A stretch of 64,000 bases of DNA from Bradyrhizobium sp. 1(2017) (GCF_011602485.2 NZ_CP050022.2:930001-994000), one strand, 5' to 3'. Positions 28,981 to 38,811 are shown, numbered from the stretch's first letter. Program-made: numbers and translations. Notes: generated by a model not told the origin, from the sequence alone.

Positions 28981-29673
28981 TTATTTCGGCGACAACTCAC
29001 CCAAAAACCCCGTCAGATCGTCCGTGACGTGGTCGACATGGGCGGCGTCACGGCCTTCCAGTTCCCAGTCCTCGCGCACCACATCCTTGGTGCCGTCGGG
29101 CACCACCAGCACGGTGGTCATGCCGAGTTCATGGGGAACGGTGAGGTTGCGGGCGAGGTCCTCGAACATGGCGGCGCGGGTCGGATCGACCGCATGGTCG
29201 CTCAGGAACTTGCGGTAGGTCTGCGGCGCCGGCTTGGGCTCGAATTCGGCGGCGATGATGTCGAACACGCCGTCGAAATGCGAGGCGAAGCCGAGCCGCG
29301 CCAGCACCGCATCGACATGGTCGACCGAGCCGTTGGTCAGGATCAGCTTTCGCCCCGGCAGCCTTGCGATGGCTTCGCCAAGCTGCGGGTTTGGCTCCAG
29401 CGGCGAATGGTCGATCTTGTGGACGTAGGCAAGGTAGTCGTCGGCGGAGACGCCGTGCATCGTCATCATGCCGCGCATCGTGGTGCCGAAGCGCAGATAA
29501 TAATCCTTCTGGATCTTGCGCGCTTCCTCGGGCGTGACGTTCAGCCAGTTGCAGACGAACTCCCCGATCCGCGCATCGACCTGCTGCCAAAGATTGACGT
29601 GATGCGGATAGAGCGTGTTGTCGAGATCGAACACCCAGGTGTCGACGTGGGCGAAGGTGCGGGGAGGGGTCAT
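28981..29673 (-). CDS. Pyrimidine 5'-nucleotidase-type HAD phosphatase
   Basis: 230 residues. The HAD nucleophile motif is VFDLDNTLYPHH, motif II is KLILTNGS, and the later acidic motif is AMFEDLARNL. This pattern matches the SDT1/YjjG-like pyrimidine nucleotidase group, which dephosphorylates pyrimidine nucleotides. ATG 29673 (MTPPRTFAHVDTW) gives the usual length; the longer frame from 29742 is repeat-derived. Confidence 0.9.
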   Translation of the reverse strand: MTPPRTFAHVDTWVFDLDNTLYPHHVNLWQQVDARIGEFVCNWLNVTPEEARKIQKDYYLRFGTTMRGMMTMHGVSADDYLAYVHKIDHSPLEPNPQLGEAIARLPGRKLILTNGSVDHVDAVLARLGFASHFDGVFDIIAAEFEPKPAPQTYRKFLSDHAVDPTRAAMFEDLARNLTVPHELGMTTVLVVPDGTKDVVREDWELEGRDAAHVDHVTDDLTGFLGELSPK

Positions 29674-29690
29674 TGCAGCTCTCTCAACGC

Positions 29691-29806
29691 GTCGTCCCGG
29701 CGAAGGCCGGGACCCATACCGCGTGGTCCATCGATGGGGCACTCTGGTCGTCGTTCTTCGCCAAACGCAATTTGGTGGTTATGGGTCCCGGCCTTCGCCG
29801 GGACGA
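29691..29806. repeat. Intergenic palindromic repeat, family D, copy 3
   Basis: GTCGTCCCGGCGAAGGCCGG to CCTTCGCCGGGACGAC. The nucleotidase gene is thus bracketed by two family D copies. Confidence 0.85.
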
Positions 29807-29830
29807 CATCGGCATTTGTCGTACCACCCA

Positions 29831-30856
29831 TCACGGCAGCGCAAACCGCAGCGTCTTGCCGCCGCTCGACATGTCCACCGCGCCGAACCCCGTCGCGGCG
29901 AAGCCGCGCGCGCTGCAATCGGTCTGCTCGCTCGTCTCGAATTTGGACTCGCGCGTGCAGAGCTGCTTGTCGCCGCCCCAGTTCAGCGGCCGGTCCTTCA
30001 GCTTGACGACGCGGTTGTCGGCATCGACCGCTTCGGCGAAGCTGAAGATCTGTTTGGGCTGGCCGGTCACGTCAGGATGCAGGCATGTCTTGGGATCGAT
30101 GCGATACCAGCCGCGGCTCGTCACCGACTTGCCGTCGTCGGTCGCGACCGCCGCCATCACCTTGTGCGGGGTGTCGTTGCACCAGGTGAGGCCGCTCGCG
30201 GACGGCGTCTGCACCGCGTCGACCATGGTCTTGAAGAAGTTTTGCGACGGCACGATCTCGGGCGACAAGCCGCGGCTCTTCAGAAAGGCGGCCAGTGCGC
30301 CTTGCGTTTTCGGCCCGTCGACGCCGTCGATCGCGCCGACGTCGTAGCCCGCGATCACCAGCAGACGCTGGATGCCGGCGAGGCGTGCCTGCTCGTCGTC
30401 ATATTCGGAATCCTCGGCGAGATAGGCAGTGAGGTTGCCATCCGCGGCTTGCGTCGGCATCACTTGCGTGAACGCAGCCTGGGTCTGGCCGCCGCGGCAC
30501 TGCCGTGCTGCCGCGATGACGAAATTGTCCTGCGCCACGCACAGCATGTCGCGGCCGTTCTGCGGGATCGGGGAGGCGCCATAGAGGCCGAGCGCGCGGG
30601 CATTGAGCAGGATGCGGTCGGCCGTCAACGTGCCCTGCACCACCACGCGGCAGGTCGCGGGATCGATCCTGAACCAGCCGCGCGTCGCGGTCGCCGCCTT
30701 GTCGTCGATGCCGATCGCGGCCTCCACGACATAGGACATGCGGTTGCAGATTTTGAGGTCAGCGTGCGCAGGCGCAGAGGAGAAGAAGAGTGAGACAACG
30801 GCCGCCGGCAGCGTCATCAGGAAGCGTGTCAGGGCCGAGCGGTGGGGGCGCCGCAT
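29831..30856 (-). CDS. Exported protein with DUF1036 - peptidoglycan-binding-like - DUF1036 layout
   Basis: 341 residues with a signal peptide (ending SSAPAHA). Two similar halves begin LKICNRMSYVVEAAIG and LTWCNDTPHKVMAAVA, each followed by RGWFRIDP or RGWYRIDP and a Cys; these look like two DUF1036 domains. Between them, LAGIQRLLVIAGYDVGAIDG and TQGALAAFLKSRG resemble a PG-binding-1 helix bundle. Predicted periplasmic or envelope-associated. The start at ATG 30856 is chosen because the longer frame enters repeat family C. Confidence 0.85.
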   Translation of the reverse strand: MRRPHRSALTRFLMTLPAAVVSLFFSSAPAHADLKICNRMSYVVEAAIGIDDKAATATRGWFRIDPATCRVVVQGTLTADRILLNARALGLYGASPIPQNGRDMLCVAQDNFVIAAARQCRGGQTQAAFTQVMPTQAADGNLTAYLAEDSEYDDEQARLAGIQRLLVIAGYDVGAIDGVDGPKTQGALAAFLKSRGLSPEIVPSQNFFKTMVDAVQTPSASGLTWCNDTPHKVMAAVATDDGKSVTSRGWYRIDPKTCLHPDVTGQPKQIFSFAEAVDADNRVVKLKDRPLNWGGDKQLCTRESKFETSEQTDCSARGFAATGFGAVDMSSGGKTLRFALP

Positions 30857-30864
30857 TCGCGGTT

Positions 30865-30977
30865 CGTCATGGCCGGGCAAAAGCGCGGAGCGCGTCTCGA
30901 CAGACAAGTCCCGGCCATCCACGTGCGACAGCGCGCGCGGAGAGCCGTTGATGCCCGGGGCAAGCCCGGGCATGACG
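30865..30977. repeat. Intergenic palindromic repeat, family C, copy 3
   Basis: CGTCATGGCCGGGCAAAAGC to GGGGCAAGCCCGGGCATGACG, with GCCATCCACGTG inside. It lies between argB and the DUF1036 gene. Confidence 0.75.
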
Positions 30978-31005
30978 ACCTTCATCCGCTCCTCGCGCTC
31001 GTCCC

Positions 31006-31893
31006 TCACTTGTGGATCAGCGTGCCCGTGCCCTGGTTGGTGAAGAGCTCGAGCAGCACCGCGTGCTGCATCTTGCCGTCGATGATGACGACGCCTTCGA
31101 CACCCTGTTCGAGCGCGTAGATGCAGGTCTCGACCTTCGGGATCATGCCGCCGGAAATGGTGCCGTCGGCGATCAGCTTGCGCGCGTCCTTGACGGACAA
31201 TTGCGGGATCAGCTTCTTCGACTTGTCGAGCACGCCGGGCACGTCGGTGAGCAGCAGCAGGCGCTTGGCCTTCAGCGCGCCAGCCACCGCACCGGCAAAG
31301 GTGTCGGCGTTGACGTTCAGCGTCTGGCCGTCCTTGGAGGTCGCGAGCGGTGCCAGCACCGGGATCAGCTCGTAGCCGATCAGCTGGTTGAGCAAAGTGA
31401 GGTCGACCTTCTCGGGGTCGCCGACGAAGCCGAGATCGACCGCCTTCTCGATATGCGAGTCCGGATCGATGATGGTGCGCGTCGTCTTCGACGCCTTCAC
31501 CATGTTGCCGTCCTTGCCCGACAGGCCCACGGCCTTGCCGCCGGCCTCGTTGATGTAGCCGACGATCTGCTTGTTGACTGAGCCGGCCAGCACCATCTCG
31601 ACGATCTCGATGGTCGCGGCATCGGTGATGCGCAGGCCTGCGGCGAATTCCGAGACGATGCCGAGCCGCTTGAGCATGGTCGCGATCTGCGGCCCGCCGC
31701 CATGTACCACCACTGGATTGATCGCGGTCTGCTCGAGCAGGACGATGTCGCGGGCGAAGTTCTTGGCAGTCTCCTCGTCGCCCATGGCATGACCGCCATA
31801 TTTGATGACGATGGTTTCCTCGTCATATTGCTGCATGTGCGGCAGCGCTTCGGACAGGATGCGGGCCTGGTCGAGCGGGGAGATTTCGGTCAT
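31006..31893 (-). CDS. argB: Acetylglutamate kinase
   Basis: 295 residues, phosphorylating N-acetylglutamate in arginine synthesis. Motifs: [29 protein letters not shown] and [15 protein letters not shown]. The start at 31893 ([13 protein letters not shown]) matches relatives; the open frame continues to 31956. It is in the usual alphaproteobacterial position near engB and yidC. Confidence 0.97.
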   Translation of the reverse strand: MTEISPLDQARILSEALPHMQQYDEETIVIKYGGHAMGDEETAKNFARDIVLLEQTAINPVVVHGGGPQIATMLKRLGIVSEFAAGLRITDAATIEIVEMVLAGSVNKQIVGYINEAGGKAVGLSGKDGNMVKASKTTRTIIDPDSHIEKAVDLGFVGDPEKVDLTLLNQLIGYELIPVLAPLATSKDGQTLNVNADTFAGAVAGALKAKRLLLLTDVPGVLDKSKKLIPQLSVKDARKLIADGTISGGMIPKVETCIYALEQGVEGVVIIDGKMQHAVLLELFTNQGTGTLIHK

Positions 31894-31965
31894 GAGGCGG
31901 ATCTCGCTGGCGGGACGGTCGGTGCGCGTTCTATCCGATTGGTGGAGGCAGCGCAAAGTGGTCTT

Positions 31966-32085
31966 CGTGCCCCGGACGCAGCGCAGCGCTTCTTCAGCGG
32001 TGCGCTGCAGAGCCGGGGCCCATGTGGCTGCTGGGTCCCGGCTCTGCGGAGCGTCACTGCGTGCCGCACCGCGTCCGGGACACGA
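31966..32085. repeat. Intergenic palindromic repeat, family E
   Basis: GTGCCCCGGACGCAGCGCAG to CACCGCGTCCGGGACACG, with inner CAGAGCCGGGGCCCA and TGGGTCCCGGCTCTG arms. It occupies most of the gap between the DUF423 gene and argB. Confidence 0.8.
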
Positions 32086-32088
32086 ATG

Positions 32089-32457
32089 CTACTTTTTCGC
32101 CACCACCGCCGCCAGCGTCACCACGAGCCAGCTCGCAATCATCACCATGCCGCCCGTCGGGGCCGCCATCGGAAACAGCGAGTGTCCCGCATATTGCCGC
32201 AAGGTCAGGTCGCCCGCGAACAGCACGGCGCCGACCGCGAAGCCGAAACCGGCCACAAGCCCAATTCCGCCGTGCAGAAGGCCGCGCGCGAGCAGCGCCA
32301 CGGTCGCGAGTATGGCAGTTGCATGAAACAGCAGCATGGCGCTGGCCGATGCCAGCCGGCTCGCGTCGCCGCCGTGCGCGGAGGCCGCGGCCAGCGCGAC
32401 GCCGGCGGCGCCCATCAGGCCGGCAAGGCCGATCAGCAGGCGTTGCGCTGCCATCAC
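32089..32457 (-). CDS. DUF423 small membrane protein
   Basis: 122 residues with four hydrophobic helices ([76 protein letters not shown]) and the family pattern F-x-x-A-x-x-Y-x-x-x-H-A seen as [11 protein letters not shown]. Function unknown. It overlaps engB by 4 bp, so they are cotranscribed. Confidence 0.88.
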   Translation of the reverse strand: MMAAQRLLIGLAGLMGAAGVALAAASAHGGDASRLASASAMLLFHATAILATVALLARGLLHGGIGLVAGFGFAVGAVLFAGDLTLRQYAGHSLFPMAAPTGGMVMIASWLVVTLAAVVAKK

Positions 32458-33107
32458 GAGGTCCGCTCTTCCAGAAGCTTCGCCATCGCGGCGCGCAAGC
32501 TCTCCATGCCGGTCGAGCTCCGGGACGAGGTCGCGAGCACGTTCGGGAACGCGGCGGGATGCTTGGCGAGCGCAGCCTCGGTCTCGGCGATGCGCGTCTC
32601 AAGCTCGGCGGCCTTCACCTGGTCGGCCTTGGTCAGCACGATCTGATAGCTGACGGCGGAACGGTCGAGCGTCTTGAGGACTTCGAGATCGACCTCCTTG
32701 ATCCCATGCCGCGCGTCGATCAGCACGTAGACGCGTGCGAGCGAGGCGCGTCCCAGCAGGAATTTGTGGATCAGCTCGGTCCAGGATGCCACCTGGCTCT
32801 TCGGCGCCTTGGCATAGCCGTAGCCGGGCATGTCGACGAGCCGCAGGTCGCCTTTCCCGGGGACCTCGAAGAAGATCAGCTCCTGGGTGCGCCCCGGCGT
32901 ATGCGAGGTGCGCGCCAGCGCGTTGCGCCCCGTGAGCGCGTTGATCAGGCTAGACTTGCCGACATTGGAGCGGCCGGCAAAGGCAATCTCCAGCCCCGCC
33001 ATCGGCGGCAGCGTTGCAATCGAGGGCGAAGCCCAGATGAACTGCCAGTCCCGGGCGAACAGCTTGCGCCCGGCTTCGATCAGCTTCGCATCTTTGTCGT
33101 CGGTCAT
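32454..33107 (-). CDS. engB: Ribosome biogenesis GTPase YihA/YsxC (EngB)
   Basis: 217 residues. G1 [19 protein letters not shown]2 SHTPGRTQ, G3 [13 protein letters not shown]4 LTKADQ and G5 ATSS are all present. It acts in late 50S subunit assembly. ATG 33107 ([13 protein letters not shown]) is chosen over 33131. It is part of the engB-yidC-rnpA-rpmH block. Confidence 0.95.
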   Translation of the reverse strand: MTDDKDAKLIEAGRKLFARDWQFIWASPSIATLPPMAGLEIAFAGRSNVGKSSLINALTGRNALARTSHTPGRTQELIFFEVPGKGDLRLVDMPGYGYAKAPKSQVASWTELIHKFLLGRASLARVYVLIDARHGIKEVDLEVLKTLDRSAVSYQIVLTKADQVKAAELETRIAETEAALAKHPAAFPNVLATSSRSSTGMESLRAAMAKLLEERTS

Positions 33108-33126
33108 GCGAAGCTCTTTGCTTCCT

Positions 33127-33207
33127 GTCATTCCGGGATGGTCCGAAGGACCAGACCCGGAATCTCGAGATTCCGGGTTCGATGCTTCGCATCGCCCCGG
33201 AATGACG
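33127..33207. repeat. Intergenic palindromic repeat, family B, copy 3
   Basis: GTCATTCCGGGATGGTCCGA to CATCGCCCCGGAATGAC, with GAGATTCCGGGTTCG inside, as in the def-fmt copy. It lies between yidC and engB. Confidence 0.8.
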
Positions 33208-33216
33208 GAGTGATAC

Positions 33217-35070
33217 TTACGTCGCCTTCCGCGCGAACGTCGACTTGAGATTGTCGAACAGCTCCACCTTCACGCCGTTGCGGCGCATGATGTAGCTCTG
33301 CTGGATCACCGACAGCAGGTTGTTCCAGGCCCAGTAGATCACGAGACCCGCCGGGAAGCCCGCCAGCATGAAGGTGAAGATCAGCGGCATCCAGTTGAAG
33401 ATCAGCTGCTGGGTCGGATCGGGCGGTGTCGGGTTCAGCTTCATCTGGAACCACATCGTGATGCCCATGATGATCGGCCAGATACCGAGTGCGAGGTAAT
33501 GGCCGAACACGGGAATCGTGGTCGGGTCGAACGGGATCAGCCCGAACAGATTGAACAGATTGGTCGGATCGTGCGCCGAGAGGTCCTTGATCCAGCCGTA
33601 GAACGGCGCGTGCCGCATCTCGATGGTGACGAACAGCACCTTGTAGAGCGAGAAGAACACCGGGATCTGGATCAGCACGGGCAGACAGCCGGCGACCGGA
33701 TTGATCTTCTCCTTGCGGTAGATCTCCATCATCTCCTGCTGCTGCTTCACCTTGTCGTCGGGGTAGCGCTCTTTCAGCGCCAGAAGCTGCGGCTGGATCG
33801 ATTTCATCTTCGCCATCGAGGCGTAGGACTTGTTCGCCAGCGGGAAGAACAGCAGCTTCACGATCACGGTCACGAGCAGGATCGAGATGCCGAAATTGCC
33901 GAAGAAACGGAAGAAGAAGTCGAGGCCGAGGAACATCGGCTTGGTGATGAAGTGGAACCAGCCCCAGTCGATCAACAGATCGAAATGGTTGAGGTCGAGC
34001 GCCTTGTTGTAACCACCAAGACCTGCGAGCGGGAAATTGATGCCGACCACGCCGGCTTCCTTGGCGCCCGCGAACAGGCGCGCATGCGCCGTCGCCGTGC
34101 CGCCGATCGCGACGGTAACGGGATCGAGCAGATAGTCGGTCTGGTAGGTATGGACATTGCCGACCGGATTCGACGAGAAGCGCGCCTGAAGCCTGGCCTT
34201 GGTGTCCGGCAGCAGCGCCGAAGCCCAGTACTTGTCGGTGATGCCGAGCCAGCCATTGACGACATTGTTGAAGTTGATCTGCTTGGCTTCGTCGACCTTC
34301 TTGTAGGCGAATTCCTGCAGCTTTTCGTCGCCGAGATAACCGATCAGGCCTTCATGCAGGATGTAGTAGCCCGAGACCTGCGGCGCGCCGTGGCGCGAGA
34401 TCAGCGCGAAGGGGTAGAGCGTGACCGGCGTGTTGCCGACATTGCTCACCTCGTCCTTGACGCTGAAGAGATAATGCTCGTCGACCGAGATGGTGCGGCG
34501 GAAGGTGAGGCCGTCGCCATTCTCCCACTTCAGAACCACCGGCGAGGTCGGCGTCAGGCTGCCGCTGCCCTCCTGCTGCCAGACGCTCTGGGCATCCGGC
34601 ATCTTCGCCGTCACGCCGGTCGCGGCCACCCAGCCGAACTCGGCGTAGTAGGGCTCCGCGGTGCCCGAGGGCGAATAAAGATAGATCGGCGGCGACTTCG
34701 GATCGACCGTTTCGCGGTATTGCACCAGCGCGAGGTCGTCGATGCGGCCGCCCTTCAGCGAGATGCTGCCGGCAAGCCGCGGCGTGTCGATCTTCACGCG
34801 CGGGCTGGCCGCGATCGCGGCGTCGCGGGAAACCACCGGCTGGGCCTGATTCGCGGCCGGGGTCGACGGCTGAGCGGCGCCGGGCTGCGGCGCGCTGCCC
34901 GGCGTTGCGGACGCGCTCGGCTGCGGCGTGGTGGATTTCTGGAGCTCGGCCTGCGCCTGCTGCTGGGCGCGCTGCTTCTCCATCTGCGGCACGTTGTAGA
35001 AATACTGCCAGGCGATCAGCACAAGGCCGGACAGAATGACGGCGAGGATCGTATTGCGGTTGTCGGTCAT
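33217..35070 (-). CDS. yidC: Membrane protein insertase YidC
   Basis: 617 residues. N-terminal anchor [20 protein letters not shown], a Gln/Ala/Pro linker (about 30-75), a large periplasmic beta domain, then the five-helix insertase core with [20 protein letters not shown] and [20 protein letters not shown]. Start at ATG 35070 (MTDNRNTI); an ATG at 35085 would overlap the rnpA stop by one base. It inserts proteins alone or with SecYEG. Confidence 0.97.
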   Translation of the reverse strand: MTDNRNTILAVILSGLVLIAWQYFYNVPQMEKQRAQQQAQAELQKSTTPQPSASATPGSAPQPGAAQPSTPAANQAQPVVSRDAAIAASPRVKIDTPRLAGSISLKGGRIDDLALVQYRETVDPKSPPIYLYSPSGTAEPYYAEFGWVAATGVTAKMPDAQSVWQQEGSGSLTPTSPVVLKWENGDGLTFRRTISVDEHYLFSVKDEVSNVGNTPVTLYPFALISRHGAPQVSGYYILHEGLIGYLGDEKLQEFAYKKVDEAKQINFNNVVNGWLGITDKYWASALLPDTKARLQARFSSNPVGNVHTYQTDYLLDPVTVAIGGTATAHARLFAGAKEAGVVGINFPLAGLGGYNKALDLNHFDLLIDWGWFHFITKPMFLGLDFFFRFFGNFGISILLVTVIVKLLFFPLANKSYASMAKMKSIQPQLLALKERYPDDKVKQQQEMMEIYRKEKINPVAGCLPVLIQIPVFFSLYKVLFVTIEMRHAPFYGWIKDLSAHDPTNLFNLFGLIPFDPTTIPVFGHYLALGIWPIIMGITMWFQMKLNPTPPDPTQQLIFNWMPLIFTFMLAGFPAGLVIYWAWNNLLSVIQQSYIMRRNGVKVELFDNLKSTFARKAT

Positions 35071-35084
35071 CGAATGTCTCGTCA

Positions 35085-35483
35085 TCAATCCGGTTTGCGG
35101 CTGGTCGCTGCGGCGGGACCTGGCCTCTGGCCGCGTGCCTTGGCCGGTCCTTTGGCCGTATGCCGCGCCGGCCTCGTGAACGCTATACGCAGATCGTCGA
35201 GCATGGTCGCGAAGTCGCGCGAGAGCGCGTCCCTTCGGCCGACCAGCACATAATCATGATGGGGTTGCATCGATACTGGGCCGAGCCGCTTCACCAATTC
35301 GCGAAGCCGGCGCCGGATACGATTGCGCTCGGGGGCGTTGCCGTTCTTTTTGGTAACGGTGAAGCCGATCCGGATCGGGCCGCCGTCGTCCCGGCGGCGG
35401 CTTTGCAGGACGAACGCGGCACTGTTCGCCCGCGCGCCATTGGCAACGGCGAGGAAATCCGCCCGCTGCCTCAGCCGATCCAT
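35085..35483 (-). CDS. rnpA: Ribonuclease P protein component
   Basis: 132 residues. The RNP motif RNRIRRRLREL and FTVTKKNGNAPERN are diagnostic, and a basic Ala/Lys/Pro tail extends the C-terminus. It binds the RNase P RNA for tRNA 5' processing. It lies between rpmH and yidC as in nearly all bacteria. Confidence 0.95.
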   Translation of the reverse strand: MDRLRQRADFLAVANGARANSAAFVLQSRRRDDGGPIRIGFTVTKKNGNAPERNRIRRRLRELVKRLGPVSMQPHHDYVLVGRRDALSRDFATMLDDLRIAFTRPARHTAKGPAKARGQRPGPAAATSRKPD

Positions 35484-35511
35484 GATGAAATCCCGGAAAA
35501 GGGGGTCCGGC

Positions 35512-35646
35512 TCAGGCGCTCAGACGCTTGCGGCCGCGGGCGCGGCGGGCGGCGAGAACCTTGCGGCCGCCGGCAGTGGCGAGACGGGCACGGAAGCCGT
35601 GACGGCGCTTGCGCACCAGTTTGCTGGGTTGATAAGTCCGCTTCAC
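35512..35646 (-). CDS. rpmH: 50S ribosomal protein L34
   Basis: 44 residues, [20 protein letters not shown] at the start and [12 protein letters not shown] at the end, the complete L34. The start codon is GTG at 35646; an upstream in-frame ATG is not used because L34 always begins M-K-R-T. First gene of the rpmH-rnpA-yidC-engB series. Confidence 0.97.
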   Translation of the reverse strand: MKRTYQPSKLVRKRRHGFRARLATAGGRKVLAARRARGRKRLSA

Positions 35647-35994
35647 GGGTTTTTCTCCGCTGACCGGGCAATTTGCCTGTAGAATTGATGGTAAAGTCCG
35701 GAAGATGCGGCCCAAAATGGGCCCTTTCCGGCCCCAAGAGAGCCGCTCCCGGTCTCGCACCGGGTCATCGCGGACAATTTGCGCGGCTTATAAGGGAGCG
35801 CCTTGTTTTCGTCAACGCCGCACAAGCGCGCGATTTCGGTGAATATGGCTGTATGTGTGGGGTTTTTAACCCTTGAGGTAGCGACTCGCTCAATCAGCGC
35901 TTACATCCCACCTTGGCAGATTAGCGATCCGTAATTTGACCAGATCCCGGGCGGGTCGCATCCTCCATCAGTCAAGCCAATAGGGGCGAATTTC
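35647..35994. other. Divergent promoter region, rpmH / histidine kinase gene
   Basis: This 348-bp gap has no convincing gene. It must carry the strong rpmH promoter (reverse strand, with a TATAAG -10-like sequence near 35790) and the promoter of the kinase. A T-rich and A-rich stretch at 35860-35945 is the most AT-rich part. Confidence 0.4.
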
Positions 35995-37497
35995 GTGTCA
36001 GCCACAGATCGCCAGCCGATCCAGGATACGGATCAGCCGGACCAGCCGGCGATGACGCCGCGCGGGACGCGCGGGCTCGGGCTGTCGGGCAAGCTGCTGC
36101 TGCTCACCGTCCCCCTGGTGATGATCGCGGCCAGCCTGCTTTACGTGCCCGCCATCGCCAATTTCTGGGTCAACCGCCTGAACGACCGCGTGGCGGCCGC
36201 CAACACCGCGGCGCTGGTGCTCGATGCGGCGCCGCTCGGCATGGTTCCCGATTCGCTGTCGCGGCAGATCCTCAAGAGCATCAATGCCCGCGCCGTCGCC
36301 ATCAAGATGGGCCAGCAGCGGCGGCTGCTCGCCAGCGACAACATTCCGGCAGCCATCGAGCATGACATCGACCTGCGCGACATGACGGCCTGGGAGGCGA
36401 TCACCGGCTCGTTCCGGATGATGCTGGAGACCGGCAACCAGGCCATCCGCATCGTCGGCCCCGGCGTCGGCAACGCCCAGTTCATCGAGATCGTGACCGA
36501 CGAGCTGCCGCTGCGGCAGCAGATGTACCGCTTCTCCCGCAACGTCGTCGTGGTCGCGCTGATCATCGCGGCGCTGACCGCGGGCTTGGTCTATCTCGCG
36601 CTCCATTATCTCTTCGTCCGCCCGATGCGGCGGCTGACCGCGAGCCTGGTCGGCTTCCACGAGAATCCCGAGAGCTCGGCCGGCATCATCGTGCCGAGCC
36701 AGCGCAGCGACGAGATCGGCGTTGCGGAGCGCGAATTGTCGGACATGCAGCGCGACCTGATGTCGATGCTGAATCAGAAGAGCCGGCTCGCCGCCCTCGG
36801 CCTCGCAGTGTCCAAGATCAACCACGATTTGCGCAATCTGCTGGCTTCGGCCCAGCTCTTGTCGGACCAGCTCGCCAGTGTGCCGGATCCGCGGGTGCAG
36901 CGCTTCGCGCCGAAGCTGGTGCGCTCGCTCGAGCGCGCCATCGCCTTCTGCCAGTCGACGCTGTCCTACGGCCGCGCCCAGGAGGCCGCGCCCGACCGCC
37001 GCATGATTTTGATCGAGCCTGTGGTGCTCGAGGTGCGCGAGACCGCGGGCCTTGCCTCGGATGCCTCGATCGCCTGGGTCGCCGCGATCGAGCGCGGGCT
37101 CGCCATCGATGCCGACCCCGACCAGCTGTTCCGCGTGCTGCTCAACCTCGTCCGCAACGCCGCCCAGGCGCTGGAAACCCATGCCTCGTCCGGCGATGTC
37201 GGCGTGCAGCAGATCCGGATCACCGGAAAACGCGAGGGCGCGGTCGCGATCCTCGAGGTCTCCGACACCGGCCCCGGCGTTCCCCAGAAGACCCGCGAGC
37301 ACCTGTTCGAGGCGTTCCAGACCTCCGGCCGCCCCGGCGGCAGTGGCCTCGGCCTTGCCATCGCCGCGGAGCTTGTCCGCGCCCATGGCGGCGACATCCA
37401 CCTCGTCGAAGGCACCATCGGCGCCACCTTCCGCATCGTCATCCCCGACCGCCCCGTGGAACTGCTCTCGATCCGCAACGAGCGGCAGAGGGCGTAG
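35995..37497 (+). CDS. Sensor histidine kinase
   Basis: 500 residues from GTG 35995. Two transmembrane helices (about 30-52 and 180-205) flank a periplasmic sensor domain; a HAMP-like region follows. The phospho-acceptor His is in KINHDLRNLLA, the N box in LLNLVRNAAQAL, then DTGPGVP and GGSGLGLAIA. No response regulator gene is adjacent, so it is an orphan. The ligand is unknown. Confidence 0.93.
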   Translation: MSATDRQPIQDTDQPDQPAMTPRGTRGLGLSGKLLLLTVPLVMIAASLLYVPAIANFWVNRLNDRVAAANTAALVLDAAPLGMVPDSLSRQILKSINARAVAIKMGQQRRLLASDNIPAAIEHDIDLRDMTAWEAITGSFRMMLETGNQAIRIVGPGVGNAQFIEIVTDELPLRQQMYRFSRNVVVVALIIAALTAGLVYLALHYLFVRPMRRLTASLVGFHENPESSAGIIVPSQRSDEIGVAERELSDMQRDLMSMLNQKSRLAALGLAVSKINHDLRNLLASAQLLSDQLASVPDPRVQRFAPKLVRSLERAIAFCQSTLSYGRAQEAAPDRRMILIEPVVLEVRETAGLASDASIAWVAAIERGLAIDADPDQLFRVLLNLVRNAAQALETHASSGDVGVQQIRITGKREGAVAILEVSDTGPGVPQKTREHLFEAFQTSGRPGGSGLGLAIAAELVRAHGGDIHLVEGTIGATFRIVIPDRPVELLSIRNERQRA

Positions 37498-37521
37498 ATC
37501 GGCCAGCGGCTGAGTGAGCCT

Positions 37522-37614
37522 GTCACTCCGGCGCGGCGCAAAGCGCCGAACCCGGAATCCAGAGGTTTTAGGCGCGAGATTCCGGGTTCTCGCTTCGCGA
37601 GCCCCGGAATGACC
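37522..37614. repeat. Intergenic palindromic repeat, family B, copy 4
   Basis: GTCACTCCGGCGCGGCGCAA to CGCTTCGCGAGCCCCGGAATGAC, with GAACCCGGAATCCAGAGG and GATTCCGGGTTC inside, closely matching the copy at 15728. Confidence 0.8.
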
Positions 37615-37762
37615 GGGTGGAGATCGTCATTTCCCTGCAAAATCTCCGCAACCCGGACCTTGCCAATCGGGACAAGAGCGGTTAGTCAGAGCGCTCTTTC
37701 GCACCCCTTCGGCGCTGTCCGAAGGCTGCCTGCGGGCCCAGCCCGCACTATTCGCGAAAAAC

Positions 37763-37839
37763 GCGCCCGTAGCTCAGCTGGATAGAGCATCAGACTACGA
37801 ATCTGAGGGTCGGACGTTCGAATCGTTCCGGGCGCGCCA
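37763..37839 (+). tRNA. tRNA-Arg (anticodon ACG), CCA encoded
   Basis: 77 nt. Acceptor GCGCCCG pairs with CGGGCGC; D-arm AGCTCAGCTGGATAGAGC; anticodon stem TCAGA / TCTGA around loop CTACGAA gives anticodon ACG; T-arm with GTTCGAATC; discriminator G then CCA. All standard positions are intact. tRNA-Arg genes are frequent integration sites, and a degenerate copy of this 3' end lies at 39915-39965. Confidence 0.96.
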
Positions 37840-38180
37840 TTTCGGTACAAGACTGGCCACTCCAAAACCTGCCGTTTCCGCGTCGGACGACATCGTCGCT
37901 CGGCTGCTCGCTATCGTCACCGTGTAAGCCTGGAGCCGGTAACGGACACCTTCCTAGCGAGTCTCGGCGCACGCCGCTTTGTCCACGAGGCGTAGCGAAA
38001 ACTCGCAGGGCATCTCAGTCGTGCCCATCTTTGTCGACCGTGGTCCTGGGTAAGCTTCGGGAAGCCCACAATTGGGCAAGGACGAAACCCTTTGCCGGCC
38101 GGGGCGAAGCCGGCCGGAAACAAACCAGGCCTAATCTCCCCTGAGCTTTCCCGTCCAACCCGATTTTAAGGGAGGATCCC
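37840..38180. other. Gene-free stretch downstream of tRNA-Arg
   Basis: 341 bp with stops in all frames and no credible gene. No integrase is present. GCCGGCCGGGGCGAAGCCGG near 38094-38113 is a strong hairpin. The end contains GGGAGGATCCC ATG, the ribosome-binding site of the next gene. Confidence 0.35.
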
Positions 38181-38567
38181 ATGAAAGCAGCGCTTTTGGC
38201 CCTCTCGCTTCTTGGCCAGCCCGCGATACCGGTTTCAGACCGTGTGCCCGTCTTCAACGTGGAAGCCCTTTGCAGGGACGTGTCCGCTGACGACAAGGCG
38301 TCAGGGCTCGTCCTGGCGCAGGACGCCAGCGAATGCGAGCGTGACGAGGGACTTGCGCGGCAACAGCTAAGTTCGGCTTGGCCGACCGTGCCTGGTCCCG
38401 CGCGCGACAGTTGCGAAGGCGAGGCCGCGGCAGCGGGAATACAAAGCTATGTCGATCTGCTCACCTGTCTGCAGATGACAGGCTGGGCGAATCCGAATCC
38501 CGCACCGGCGCCCCCGCTCAGGGGCGCGAGCAAGATGCGGAACGCCAAGAATGAGCTGAAGAATTAA
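38181..38567 (+). CDS. Small exported cysteine-containing hypothetical protein
   Basis: 128 residues with a short signal-like start (MKAALLALSLLGQPAI) and a good ribosome-binding site GGAGGA 7 bp ahead. Four Cys are spread through the mature region (EALCRDVS, SECERDEG, DSCEGEAA, LTCLQMTG), which could form two disulfides. No known domain. Possibly periplasmic. Confidence 0.7.
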   Translation: MKAALLALSLLGQPAIPVSDRVPVFNVEALCRDVSADDKASGLVLAQDASECERDEGLARQQLSSAWPTVPGPARDSCEGEAAAAGIQSYVDLLTCLQMTGWANPNPAPAPPLRGASKMRNAKNELKN

Positions 38568-38586
38568 CTGCGCAAGTGCGCACTCT

Positions 38587-38736
38587 TACGCGGTCGTGCC
38601 GTCGATCGAGCGGCGGATCACCCGCTGTACCTCCGCATTCGACAGAAACAGATCGTGGCTGATGATGCCCCAGCCTTCCTGGGAGGCATCGATCACGCGC
38701 ACACCGCGCGATGACGGCCAGTCGCAGGTCGCGCGT
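38587..38736 (-). pseudogene. Possible remnant of a small gene
   Basis: Reverse frame reading RGVRVIDASQEGWGIISHDL then FLSNAEVQRVIRRSIDGTTA and a stop at 38587 looks protein-like, yet has no ATG start, and the plausible start MTRDLRLAVIA lies in another frame. It may be a frameshifted relic or start at a GTG. Function unknown. Confidence 0.3.
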
Positions 38737-38811
38737 CATGGTGTGCGCGTCGTCGGCAGCAGGGTCTGCGAGCGATGCGACGAAGCTCCCGCGCCGGGTT
38801 GGCGGTTGCCA

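Noticed and set aside
37790..37972. 60-codon reverse frame containing MARPERFERPTL
   Set aside because: Well-known false product of translating tRNA genes in reverse.
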